Origin: Ligustrum vulgare
Taxonomy: Eukaryota; Streptophyta; Magnoliopsida; Lamiales; Oleaceae
Assembly (NCBI GenBank): GCA_963555705.1
Contig: OY743177.1
Location: 53,390,096 to 53,454,095 of the forward strand
DNA length: 64,000 nucleotides
Direction of reading: 5' to 3'
Part shown: positions 54,227 to 64,000 of the stretch, one piece after another
How positions within the stretch are numbered: the first letter of the stretch is position 1
How the letters are laid out: each line of letters opens with the position of its first letter
The notes under the pieces: generated by a model
Seen by the model: only the letters and a program-made list of their open reading frames with translations
What the model was told of the DNA's origin: nothing
Databases searched by the model: none
Made by a program: the position numbers and the translations under genes

Positions 54227-56265
54227 ATGAACGAAAGCGATGGTGATGTTAACCCTCGTAGGGAAAGAAGTGGCCAACACAGCAAGGACGAGGTTCCTCA
54301 AGGACTCCAAGAAAACACCAATGAGGAAGTGGCACAACCTAACCCACCTCGCCGGCACCGTAATCGCCGCATGTTGCTAGACATGACCCGCATGGCGGCC
54401 CAAATGCTAGAAATGCCGAAGCAGCAGATAGAACAGACTGCCGCGATGAATGCCTATATGGCTAGAGGGTACGTTGTGAATGAGCCCATGATGCCTCCAC
54501 AATACCCACAGCCATATTACTCTCCATCCGATACGGCCACCACCTCGTATTATTATCAAGATCCACAGGCTTATGCTGAGGTGGAGTCCGAGCCCTTCTA
54601 CGAGGAAGGCTTGGAACATGAAGCACGTGAAGAACAAGCCCCACTCCCAGCTAGACACAGGGAGGCCTCGCCCGCAAAATCTGGCAGTATCTTCAGCCGG
54701 ATAGGAGGGTTATTCATAGGCAGGCAGGGGGGTCGGAATAATGCAGCTGAGACTAGAAATAGGTGGGAACGACGCGCTGAAGAAGCCTCGTCGCAGAGTC
54801 GAATGTATAGGGACCAACAAGGTACGGGGGGAGAAAGGTTCACCCCCACGCGTGAGCCTAGGAATAGGCAGGAAAAGAGAGCCAAAGCAGTTCGGGCCAA
54901 TCCTCGCAACGAATTACAGAGCCATGAAAGGCCAAATTGCGGTCGCGTTCTGCCACCGTAAAGGCAGGAGTACGTTCCACCACCTTATGACCAGTACCGT
55001 GACCAAATGTACTTCGGTCACGACGAGAACAGTGAACTACCGTCGTACAAGCTGGATGATGACGAGGAAATGAGTCCTTTCACGGCGGGCCTTCGTAGGT
55101 GCCCAGTGCCTCACGATTTCGAAATGCCAGAAATAGCAAAATACTCTGGCCGAGGTGATCCTGACGATCATCTGTTAAACTACCGTGCTAGTATGGAAAT
55201 AGTCGGGGCCACTTCGGCACTGAAATGTAAAGCCTTTGCTTTAACCCTCGAAGGGAGTGTGATACGATGGTATAAGAAACTTCCCCTGGCAGCATCCACA
55301 GTTGGAGAGATTTGAAAACAGCTTTTAAAAATGACTTTGTTTCCTCCAGGCTTGGCCAGCTCCCACTCCAACGCCTTCAGGATCTGAGACAAGGAAGGGA
55401 CGAATCTCTGAAAAGTTACCTAGATCGGTTTACTGAAGAGATGCACATTTATGAAAATATCACTGAGGCAGAGATGTTTTCCGCTTGGAAAGGGGGGCTG
55501 GATATGACCAGCATGTTCTGGAGGGATGTCCGGAGCAGGAAACCAAGGGATTACAATGCCCTCGTAGACCTGATGAAGGGAGAGATTGTATCAGAAGAAA
55601 TGGCTAGGGCCAGAGACAACCATCCCCAAGGAAGATACAACCTTGGGTATTCTAATGAGGCAAACCTAAAGAAAGGAGGGAACAAGGATAGGGTCGGCGG
55701 CAATCGAGGTGGAGCGCTACGCCCGTTTCCGGGGACAGGATCTAGCTTTGCAGCAGAAATCACAGAAGCTATCCCTCACCTGCACTCCAACACCCCTTCT
55801 CAAAATCCTCCCACGGCTCAAGGAAGGGTGGAAAGTGGCCGAAGTGAAAAACAACCCATGATTGGGGCTTACTGCGCCTACCACAGGTATTACGGTCACG
55901 TAACGGAAGATTGCAGGGAAATCCATATGTTAGCTGACCAAAAGGCGCAAGGGAGAAAGGGAGGTGACTTCTCCCACGACGCGGGGAGAACTCAAAAACC
56001 CGGTGGTCAGAAGTTCAACTGGGCTGATAGGAGAGCTCCGTGGAAGAACTCAACTAAAGAAAGGATTGACAATCGGCAAAGAGACAGGAACAAGGGCCAG
56101 GATACTGCCCCGGCGCATGCTAAAGATACACGGGATCCACCTGTGCCTGTGGCCGACCTCCCTATTCGTGAAATCGACACAATATTGGGGGGCCCCATCC
56201 AGGTGGGAGCACAAACAATTCCCAAAAGAGGTATATCAGGGAGGTCAAGCAGCCCGCCAACGTGA
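54227..56265 (+). pseudogene. Tat gag
   Basis: The frame starts at 54227 (MNESDGDVNPRRER). It has a Pro/Gln/Tyr-rich N-terminal part and, after an in-frame TAA at 54959-54961, goes on in the same frame to the capsid with PFTAGLRRCPVPHDFEMPEI, YSGRGDPDDHLLNYRASMEI and KAFALTLEGSVIRWYKKLP. Near 55300 a single-base change shifts the frame (SWRDLKTAFKNDF follows). Then come LQDLRQGRDESLKSYLDRF, MFSAWKGGLD and the knuckle-like YCAYHRYYGHVTEDC (55870-55914). Two lesions prevent full-length gag. The assembly domain is typical for retrotransposon gag. Confidence 0.82.
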
Positions 56266-58453
56266 ATTACCATATCCATTCGCACCCTGCTGGGGTGCCT
56301 CGGACAGAATTTATCACATTTACCCAAGACAATGCCATTGGGGTGCATTTTCCACACAATGATGCGTTGGTTATCAGGGTAGTGGTAGCCCGAAATGGGT
56401 TATCACGGATGATGGTGGATGATGGTGCCTCGGTAAATATAATTTACGGGGTAACTTTCGATAAAATGGGAATCAACACTCCACTCATCCCAGTCCCGGA
56501 CCCAATTTATGGATTCACTGGGGACAGTATAACCCCCAGGGGGTCTATAACTCTTATGACTGAAGTAGGGCAAGCACCAACCCTTTCCAGAATCCCCATG
56601 GAATTTTTGGTTGTGGACAAAATTTCCTCCTATCATAGCTCCATTGGGAGGCCCGGTCTCATTGACTTGGGGGCCGTAACGCATACGAAATACCTTTGCA
56701 TGAAATTCCCCACGGAGCATGGCATTGCAACTGTAAGGGGAAGCCAAACTGAATCGCGGGCCTGCTACACAAATGCAATACGGAAATTTCAAGATCGAAG
56801 CTTGAACACGATCAGTGATGTAGCCATGACCGAAGTCGCTCCAGACCCTGAAAGATTGGGTGAAGGGACTTCTGGAAATATGGATGTTGCAATGACACTG
56901 GAAGAGGACTTAGCAGATCTAGACCCAAGAATGGCGGGTGATAATTGCTCCACCCCGACCGAAAGGTTAGAATGCTTCGGTGTAGACCCACTTGATCCAA
57001 TCAAGGAATTGCAGATCGGACTGGACTCACCGACCGAATACAAGAGTCAATTGAAGAGCTTCTTACTTCAAAACCTCGATGTATTCGCGTGGAAGCATAA
57101 TGACATGGATGGGATCGATCCTAAAGATGCCTGCCACAGACTCCAGGTGGATCCCCGAAGCCCTGGGCATAGGCAAAAGAGAAGGCCCGTGAGTTCGGAC
57201 AAGTATGAGGCCTTGAAAGACGAGGTCACAAAGCTATTGAAAAATGGCTTCATCAGAGAGTCCCGCTATCCGAAGTGGGTATCAAATCCTGTTTTGGTAC
57301 CAAAACACAATGGGAAACTGAGGGTGTGTATTGATTTTTCCAACTTGAACCAGGCATGTCCCAAAGACAGCTTTCCACTGCCCCGGATCGATCAGTTGGT
57401 CGACGCTACGGCAGGACATGAGCTGCTAAGCTTCATGGATGCCTACTCAGGGTACAATCAAATCCCCATGTACGAATTAGACGAGGAGCATACTTCAGTT
57501 ATCACAGATAGAGGACTCTATTGCTACAGAGCTATGCCATTTGGCTTGAAAAACGCGGGAGCCACCTATCAGAGGCTGGTAAACCGCATGTTTTCGGAAC
57601 AATTGGGAAACACCATGGAGGTATATCTTGATGACATGCTAGTCAAAAGCATGGTTTCCGCGGATCATATCCTCCATTTGTCAGAGGCATTCGATGTTTT
57701 GAGGAAATATCGAATGAAACTCAACCCAGCGAAGTGTGCTTTTGGGGTAGTATCTGAAAAATTTCTTGGGTTCATGGTAAATAAGAGGGGAATCGAAGCT
57801 AATCCGGACAAAATCAATGCTTTGTTAAACATACAGTCGCCTCGAAATCCAAAAGAAGTGCAAAGCTTAACGAGGAGAATCGCGGCCTTGAATCGATTCG
57901 TCTCAAAATTCACTGACAAATGCTTGCCATTTTTCAAGGTCCTAAAGGGGGAAAGCGATTCCAATGGACATCGGAATACGAGCAGGCTTTTTCCGACCTG
58001 AAAGCATCTTTGGGACGGCCCCCATTGCTATCAAAGCCAAAGTCTGGCGAGCCTCTCTACCTATATTTGGCTGTATCCAAAGAGGCTATTAGTTCGGTGT
58101 TGATCAGAGAAGAGGATGGGAATCAGTTCCCATTATATTACGTGAGCAAAGCCATGCTGGATGCCGAGACACGCTACCCAGATATGGAGAGACTTGCTCT
58201 CTCGTTAATCACAGCCTCTCGCAAACTTCGTCCCTACTTTCAGGCACACTCCATACGCGTGCTCACCAACTTTCCCATGAGACAAGTGTTGCAAAAACCA
58301 GACGTATCTGGGAGGTTGTTGAAGTGGGCTATAGAAATCAACCAATTTGACCTACATTATGCGCCTCGGACCGCTGTGAAGGGCCAAGCGTTGGCGGATT
58401 TCGTAGTCGAATTCACACATGACAACCAAGAGATGGTTGATAGCACAGATTAA
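56262..58453 (+). pseudogene. Tat protease, reverse transcriptase and RNase H
   Basis: The protease has the active-site segment MMVDDGASVNIIYG (near 56413) and a frame change just before it (near 56255). The reverse transcriptase shows GFIRESRYPKWVSNPVLVPK, RVCIDFSNLNQACPKD, YRAMPFGLKNAGATYQ, the catalytic EVYLDDMLVKS (57619-57651) and KCAFGV-FLGFMV. A one-base difference in a G run near 57950 shifts to the RNase H frame: FQWTSEYEQAFSDLK, YYVSKAMLDAETRYPDMERLAL, then LHYAPRTAVKGQALADF. It ends at a TAA (58451-58453). Together these would copy element RNA into cDNA. Confidence 0.88.
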
Positions 58454-60175
58454 AACCAAGAGTGGAAATTATTCGTTGACAGGTCCTCGGCTGAGGGACG
58501 ATCCGGTGCGGGAATATTTTTAATAAGCCCGGAGGGTTTTAAATTGCACAGTGCGATTCGCTTTGAATTCAAAGCCTCAAACAATGTCGCTGAATACGAG
58601 GCATTATTAGCAGGGCTAAGACTTGCAAAAGCTTTGAAGATTAAGTCTGTAGTGGCGAACAGCGATTCGCAGCTCGTTGTGAATCAATTTAATAGGAAAT
58701 TCTCTGCCAAAGAACCTTCTATGGTCGCTTACTTGAAGAAAGTGAGAGATTTGGCTGTGCACTTCGGAAAAATGGAGTTACAGCACATCCCCAGAGCAGA
58801 AAATTCCAACGCCGATGCTTTGTCCAAACTAGCAAGCAGCAGTGATTCAGAGTTACATAATCTAATCCCAGTTGAGCTCATGTTGACTTCTTCTATTGAG
58901 CCAGGACCGGAGATTTTGACAGTAGAAGAAGAAGGATCCTGGATGAATCCCCTGATCGCTTACTTGAAGCATCAGACATTGCCAAATGAGCCGGAAGCAG
59001 CTCGGAAATTGCAAAAATACGCTGCGAATTTCATACCCTTGGACGACCTGCTTTATAAGCGGAGTTACACCTCCCCCCTGCTGAGGTGTGTGGGGTCAGA
59101 GGAAGGACATTATGTAATGAGGGAAATCCATGAAGGCATATGTGGCAACCATGCCGGGGCGTTATCACTAGCTCGAAAAGCCCTCAAACAGGGATATTTT
59201 TGGCCCACTATGCGAAAGGATTCCCATGACTTCGTGCGCAAGTGTGCTAAATGCCAAAGACACGCAACCATACCACATCAGTCGCATCACAAGCTAACTG
59301 TGGTGACTAGCCCTTGGCCTTTTGCAAAATGGGGGGTTGATATTATTGGTCCTATGCCTAGGGGCGCTGGTAACAATTGCTTCCCAATAGTGGCGATTGA
59401 CTACTTCACCAAGTGGGTCGAAACGGAACCTCTGATGAGAATCACCGAGGCCAACACCACCAAGTTTATTTGGAAGAATGTCATATGCCGATTCGGAATA
59501 CCACATTCACTGGTTAGTGACAATGCAAAACAGTTCAAAAACAGAAGCGTAGATGAGCTGTGTGAAGATCTGGGAATTAGGAAACTGTTTTCATCTCCAC
59601 ATCACCCACAAGCCAACGGACAGGTCGAAGCTGTGAACAAAACCATAAAGAATACCCTGAAAAGGAAGTTGGAGTCCAAAAAGGGGGCGTGGGTAGATGA
59701 ACTCCCACAAGTTCTGTGGGCGCTTCAGACCACATCGCACACCGCTACTGGAGAAACACCTTTCTCATTGGCATATGGAGCCGAGGCAGTATGTCCCGTT
59801 GAAATTGAGATCCCATCGCTTCGGCAAATTCATTACGACGAAGTGAGGAACGAAGAAGCACAAAGGGCCGGTTTAGATTTCCTCATGGAAAAGCGGAATG
59901 ATTCCCAAATGGTGATGGCCAGATACCAGAAAAAGATGGCTCGATACTACAACAAAAAAGTGAAAAGTCAACGCTTTCACATTGGGGACTTAGTCCTCAA
60001 AAAGGTTCTTCCCTCAACCCAAGAGCCAGGAGTAGGGACTCTAGGTCCTAACTGGGAAGGCCCGTACAAAGTAACCGTCGAAGTTGTACCTGGGACATAT
60101 ATGATTGAAGACTTGTCTGGGATGCCTCTATGTAATCCATGGAACACGGACCACCTACGTCGTTATTTTCAGTAA
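58454..60175 (+). pseudogene. Tat second RNase H and integrase
   Basis: In the same frame after the TAA at 58451, an archaeal-type RNase H follows: KLFVDRSSAEGRSGAGI (Gly of DG replaced by Arg), NNVAEYEALLAGLRLA with the catalytic Glu, NSDSQLVVNQ and ENSNADALSKLA. The integrase begins with the HHCC part (HEGICGNHAG, CAKCQRH). The core has KWGVDIIGPMP, LVSDNAKQFK and PHHPQANGQVEAVNK, containing the D, D and E of the active site. The C-terminal part GPNWEGPYKV-DLSGMPL-NPWNTDHLRRYF ends with a stop at 60173-60175. Apart from the upstream stop this 570-codon part is open. Confidence 0.88.
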
Positions 60176-60842
60176 ACCAAATTCCTCCTCTATGATTGCA
60201 GCATTGTCATGTGATTTCATAAAATCATAGGTGAGTTATGTTGGAGATTATGCCAATTTCTAAATTAGATAAATATAATGGATAAACGCAAGTTCATTTT
60301 GGTTATAACATCATACGTCCACTCTATGCATGAAAATTGTTAAAAGTAAGGGACTCTTATAAAGCCCGCGCAGCGATCACTGCGTAAGAATTGAGTGTGT
60401 TGGCACCATAAAATGGGGCTCATACAAATTCGCTTGTATAGGTCCTACGAAGTGTGATTTAAGAAACGTTCAAATGATTGTTAAAATCAGATCTAACTGG
60501 TAAACATGAATGCCTCGAACCACTCAGATCTGAGGGACTATACTCACTTACCATACAAAGTTTTACATTCACCACACAATACGTTTCAAACAACATTTAC
60601 GCTTGGAAACACTCATGCTTAAAACAGTTTGAAATGTTGCTGCCAAAACACTGGGCAAAATATAAATAAGTCATTTCATGCATAGAATTAAGGCAATAAG
60701 TCGTTTCATTCATAAGATTAAGGCATTTACAAATTGTTGAATGAATGTTAAATATCCGGTGCCGGGGCACTTACAAAAAAAAACAACAAAACAATAACAA
60801 TAAAACTAAACTAACTAACAATAAGGCAAAGATAGAAGAGGA
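60176..60842. other. Non-coding spacer of the Tat element
   Basis: Between the integrase stop (plus strand) and the antisense gene stop (minus strand) I see no open frame with a motif. GTTTAAATG-like and AT-rich stretches dominate. Confidence 0.55.
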
Positions 60843-63629
60843 TCATTGTGGAGGGACATCCTCTGAAGAGCCCTTTCCGGATGCATCCAAAGGATCTGCA
60901 GAAGCATCTTGGGGCTCGGGGTATAAGGCTTCAATGGAGGACAAGTCCAAAGTCGGAAAGGCTTCCTTCACGTCCCCCAAAGCCATCCTGGCCCCTAAAT
61001 TCCGAAAAACCCTCTGCATAGCCTCGTACTCTGGGGTCTCTTCAAAAGCGTCCTTGAATTTCTGGACAGCCTCAAACACTCTGGTACTTAAAGAATTCTC
61101 CACCCGTGTCATGACAGTCTGCTCCAGAATCTCAGTGATCCTGGTTTGCATGTGTTTTTCCAAAGAGGCAAGGTCTTCCTCCGCCTTTGCCTTAGCCTCC
61201 AGCTCCCTCCCCAATTTTTCATTGGCTGCTGCCAACTCAGCTTCCAGCCTGGACTTGGCTGCATTAGCGACAGTCAAAGCCTCGGAGGTGATGGACTGTG
61301 CACGGTTAGAATCATCCAGTTTCTTGCACAATGTTGCCACGTCAGACTCAGAGGCCTGGAGGTCGTGTTTCAACTTATCATTATCCTCCTGGAGCCGCTT
61401 GGCATTGGTCCTCTCCTCGGAGGAAGACTTCCGGGCTATGGCCAGCTGGGTTTTTAAGTCATTAATCTCCTTTAGCATGTTGTCCGCATGCCGGAGAGCA
61501 ATTTCAGCATTTTTCTTGTCCCGCTGCGCCTCATCCACGGACGATTCCACCTCGTCAATAAGGGCCAGCACCCTGGCATTCATGGCCTTGGTGGCAAGCA
61601 GTTTCCGGGACGGACTGGCACTAGAAGAGAAGGCGGACCAGCCCTCAGTCCAAAATTGTTCAGTTATAAAGGCGGCCCGGGCTGGAGGAGAACTGGGAGA
61701 GTCAAACAGCGAAGGGCTGAAAGTGACATCTCTGGGGAGAATGCTGGTTTTAATGTGCTTGAGCTCTTCTGCCCCCCTCCGGTGTCACTTCATAGGCCAA
61801 GCCTGGAATGGGCACGGACGGCTCGTCCTCCAGGTCTTCAATCATGGGAGGAGGAGGTGCAGAGGTGGATTTCTTGCCCTTACCTATTCTGAGTCTCTTC
61901 AAGGGGGCGGGCTCCTCCTCAGGGGCATGTTCAAATATGTCCTCGGACAAGGAAGGTTGGACCGAGGCATCCTTAGTCTCCCTGTCCCTCTTGGATCCGC
62001 CTCTATCCGATCTTTTTCCCTTCGCTTTGGCAATGCCTCTTGCAGGATCTGCCTCCTTTTCCATGCTGGCCCGTTGGGGACCCACTGGCAGCAGAGTGGG
62101 TGGTGGCAGTAAAGCTGGAAGTGGACCTTGAAGTTGGGCTGTAGACGCCTCGAACACTTCCTTCGCCACCCCAACTTGCAGGTTGGCCAATACCGCCTTC
62201 TGTTTCCTCTCAACTTCACTGCCGTGGCGCAAGGCAGGAGGGATCTTCTTAGCCATGAGACCCTTTAAGGAGATCTTCTGAAATTCCTTGGAACCTAACA
62301 AGAAAGGGGGAAATGAGGCTACAAAAAAAAAAAAAAAGACAAACGATAAAACAGTAACAGGAAAACGATCTTACTCATGGCTCGCATAAGACCGTGTTTA
62401 ACAAATAGCTTGTTTTTCTGAATGACCCCTTGGAAGGTGCCCTGGTAAGCAAACAAACGCCTCACTACCGCTAGATCTGCGTCGGGGAGGAGGCGAGCAA
62501 AAGTGTCCCCTGCCATAAACCGATGACATGTTAGTAAGCAACAAAGAGAGGTGGATGGAAAATAAAAAACAAGTGACGCATGACGCTTAAGGACACTAAA
62601 GCAAACACAAGACTCACTAGGAATAGAAAGTGTTCGGGGAACTGAAATTTCGGGACTAGGGTCCACAGGAGAATTCTGCAACTCCCCAGCCACCCAGAAC
62701 CACTGATTCCTCCAGTTCTTTATAGAAGTAGGTTGGCCAGTAATGACGGGAGGATATGAGCCTCTAGGAGACAAGTAATACCAGTCTTTCACATCTGGCC
62801 TCACGTCCCTCTCCCTTCTCACTGATTTCTTCCGAGTGTACAAGGTATGAATAATGTGTAGTGAGATGGGATGGTCGGGGTTGACCTCTTGCCACACTAG
62901 CCAAGTGCCCACGGCCTGTGTCCAAAAGTTGGGTGCCAACTGGTAGGGGCACAAGTTGTAGCTCCTAAGCAAGGCCCTGAAGAAAGGATGCAGAGGCAAC
63001 CTCATCCCCCAGGACAGAGCGTCGTAACATATGGCCGCTTTGCCTGGAGGAGGACTGCATGGTCGGCAAGAAGGTGTAGGATGCACTAAACGGACCCCTT
63101 TTGGCATCCTGAATTTCGCCGAGGCACCAGCCAAATCAACTCCTCGTATTTCAGTAGCAACCTCGCTGCTCTCCCACAAATCTGGGTTTGGATCAGGGTC
63201 CACATGATATCCTGATATTTTATTTACCAGGTCCACCCAACTTTCGACCTGGGCTATCTCCTCCTCCGAGAGCCCCAGCTCCTCTCTATGCGTCCGGAAA
63301 GGGGCCCTGGTGCCTAAATCAAGATCATGTTGGCCAGAAGAAGAACCGGTTGTTCCCTCTCTCCCCATGTCTCTATCGCGTTTCCTTCGCAGTTCTCTTA
63401 GCGCGAATTCCTCTTCGGATGACAGATGGGCCATGTAGTTCTGATGTTTTTCTTCTTCGCCGTCAGAATCACTCAAATAAATTATGCCACTGTTTTTCCT
63501 ATTTCTCCTCTTAATCTCCTCCTTAAAGAAGCGGGAACTAAAAACCGATAAAGAGATGGGGCAGAAACCTCTGACGGGAACCGCCATCGCTAACATTTCC
63601 TGTGAACCCGTTCCCCTAACTCTTTCCAT
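60843..63629 (-). CDS. Antisense gene of the Tat element (putative gypsy-type transposon protein)
   Basis: The gene reads towards integrase. Proposed exons (minus strand): 63629-62618, 62509-62375, 62294-60843. The introns are GT-AG and phases fit (1, then 1). Exon 1 starts MERVRGTGSQEML and has an acidic Ser/Asp/Glu segment, then a folded part (ISGYHVDPDPN, MPKGVRLVHP, LPLHPFFRALLRSYNLCPYQ, NQWFWVAGEL) like the putative gypsy-type transposon domain found in such antisense ORFs. Exon 3 is Pro/Lys-rich, then a long coiled coil of about 180 residues (EINDLKTQLAIARKSSSEE, KLKHDLQASESDVATLCKKL). About 866 residues in total. One frame change is needed at a C6 run on the plus strand (61774-61780). 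Antisense ORFs at this place are known for Tat elements; the function is unknown. Confidence 0.68.
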
Positions 63630-64000
63630 TTTTTCTTTTTGTTTTAAAGGTAGGTCAGACTCAACAAAAGAAAAACAAAGTGCAAAAACAAAATTCTCAA
63701 ACTCACAATGAGAAACTAAAAATAGATAAGTCTCGCACGTATAGGGACTAAGAGATTTACCTTCAAAGGACGAACGCTTGAAATTGTGCACTTAGAATGA
63801 AGAACTCGCCAATAAAACCCGTGGAACGTTAAGGGCGGGTGCTGGATAGAAAACCCTTGAAGAAAAGATTCAAAACTCGCAAGGAGAAAAGCGGTACGAT
63901 TTTTCACGAGAGTGTTGCTGCAGAAATTCAGAGGAAATGATAAAGGGGAAATAATGAAACGAAGGAGGATTTATAGAAATCCCAATGATCTGGATTCCTT
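63630..64000. other. Upstream region of the antisense gene
   Basis: No open frame with a known motif. The promoter of the antisense gene is expected here or beyond the window; a TTTATAGAAAT stretch is at 63970-63980 on the plus strand, with no clear TATA box on the minus strand. Confidence 0.4.

Larger units (their letters stand above)
53152..64000 (+). mobile_element. Tat-lineage Ty3 element, right end outside window
   Basis: The 5' LTR is 53152-53833, followed by a primer-binding site TGGCGCCGTCTGTGGGAA (53837-53854), a tandem-repeat leader, gag, protease, reverse transcriptase, RNase H, a second archaeal-type RNase H, integrase, and an antisense gene. A double RNase H and an extra ORF after integrase are marks of the Tat lineage. 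The 5 bases before the LTR are ACATA; the matching copy would lie past 64000. It inserted into the FAR1-like pseudogene. The coding frame has few breaks, so it is the youngest large element here. Confidence 0.88.

Noticed and set aside
61146..62131. Plus-strand open frames of 103-455 codons in the Tat 3' region
   Set aside because: They are shadows of the antisense gene; the minus-strand frame has the splice sites and the coiled-coil pattern.

Overview
This is a 64 kb piece of a eudicot plant nuclear genome. It is AT-rich, its genes have many exons with GT-AG introns, and most of it is layered transposable elements. I cannot name the species. Two protein genes look complete once introns are removed. 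The first is SEC23 (7381-17788, + strand, 12 exons, 780 residues), a COPII coat subunit. The second is TIC22 (21807-26717, + strand, 7 exons, 287 residues), a chloroplast import component. Every exon junction of both keeps the reading frame.

Left part (1-7380): no host gene. It holds an old LTR remnant, a solo Athila-like LTR with a 5-bp target duplication (1973-3369), a GAGCAT-ended element carrying a broken lectin-domain fragment (4031-4740), and a long inverted repeat (5136-7035) enclosing a miniature LTR element (5600-6119) and a palindromic MITE.

Gene part (7381-26717): the SEC23 introns have collected at least eight insertions whose boundaries can be read from target duplications: a hAT-type element, two 5'-truncated LINEs in opposite orientations and several Tourist-like MITEs. 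There is also a short relic of organellar large-subunit rRNA. TIC22 has a MITE in intron 6, a 76-bp duplication in intron 3 and a duplicated TATA-containing block in its upstream region.

Retrotransposon part (27201-64000): this is a nest. An unidentified host sequence with an orphan primer-binding site (28280) is interrupted by a minus-strand chromovirus (29223-34759) and by an 11.6 kb Athila-like element (36623-48238). The Athila element has gag and protease remnants but no polymerase. Inside it is a second insertion (41892-45933) whose two ends are the same LTR end in opposite orientation, flanked by ATAAA on both sides, and which contains a truncated Copia element. Next come a short minus-strand Athila-like element with an unknown ORF, then a FAR1/Mutator-transposase pseudogene. 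That pseudogene is cut by a Tat-lineage Ty3 element (53152 to beyond 64000) with gag, protease, reverse transcriptase, two RNase H domains and integrase on the plus strand, plus a spliced antisense gene on the minus strand.

No tRNA gene, functional rRNA gene or CRISPR array was seen. Family names come from motif recognition by eye; no database search was possible.
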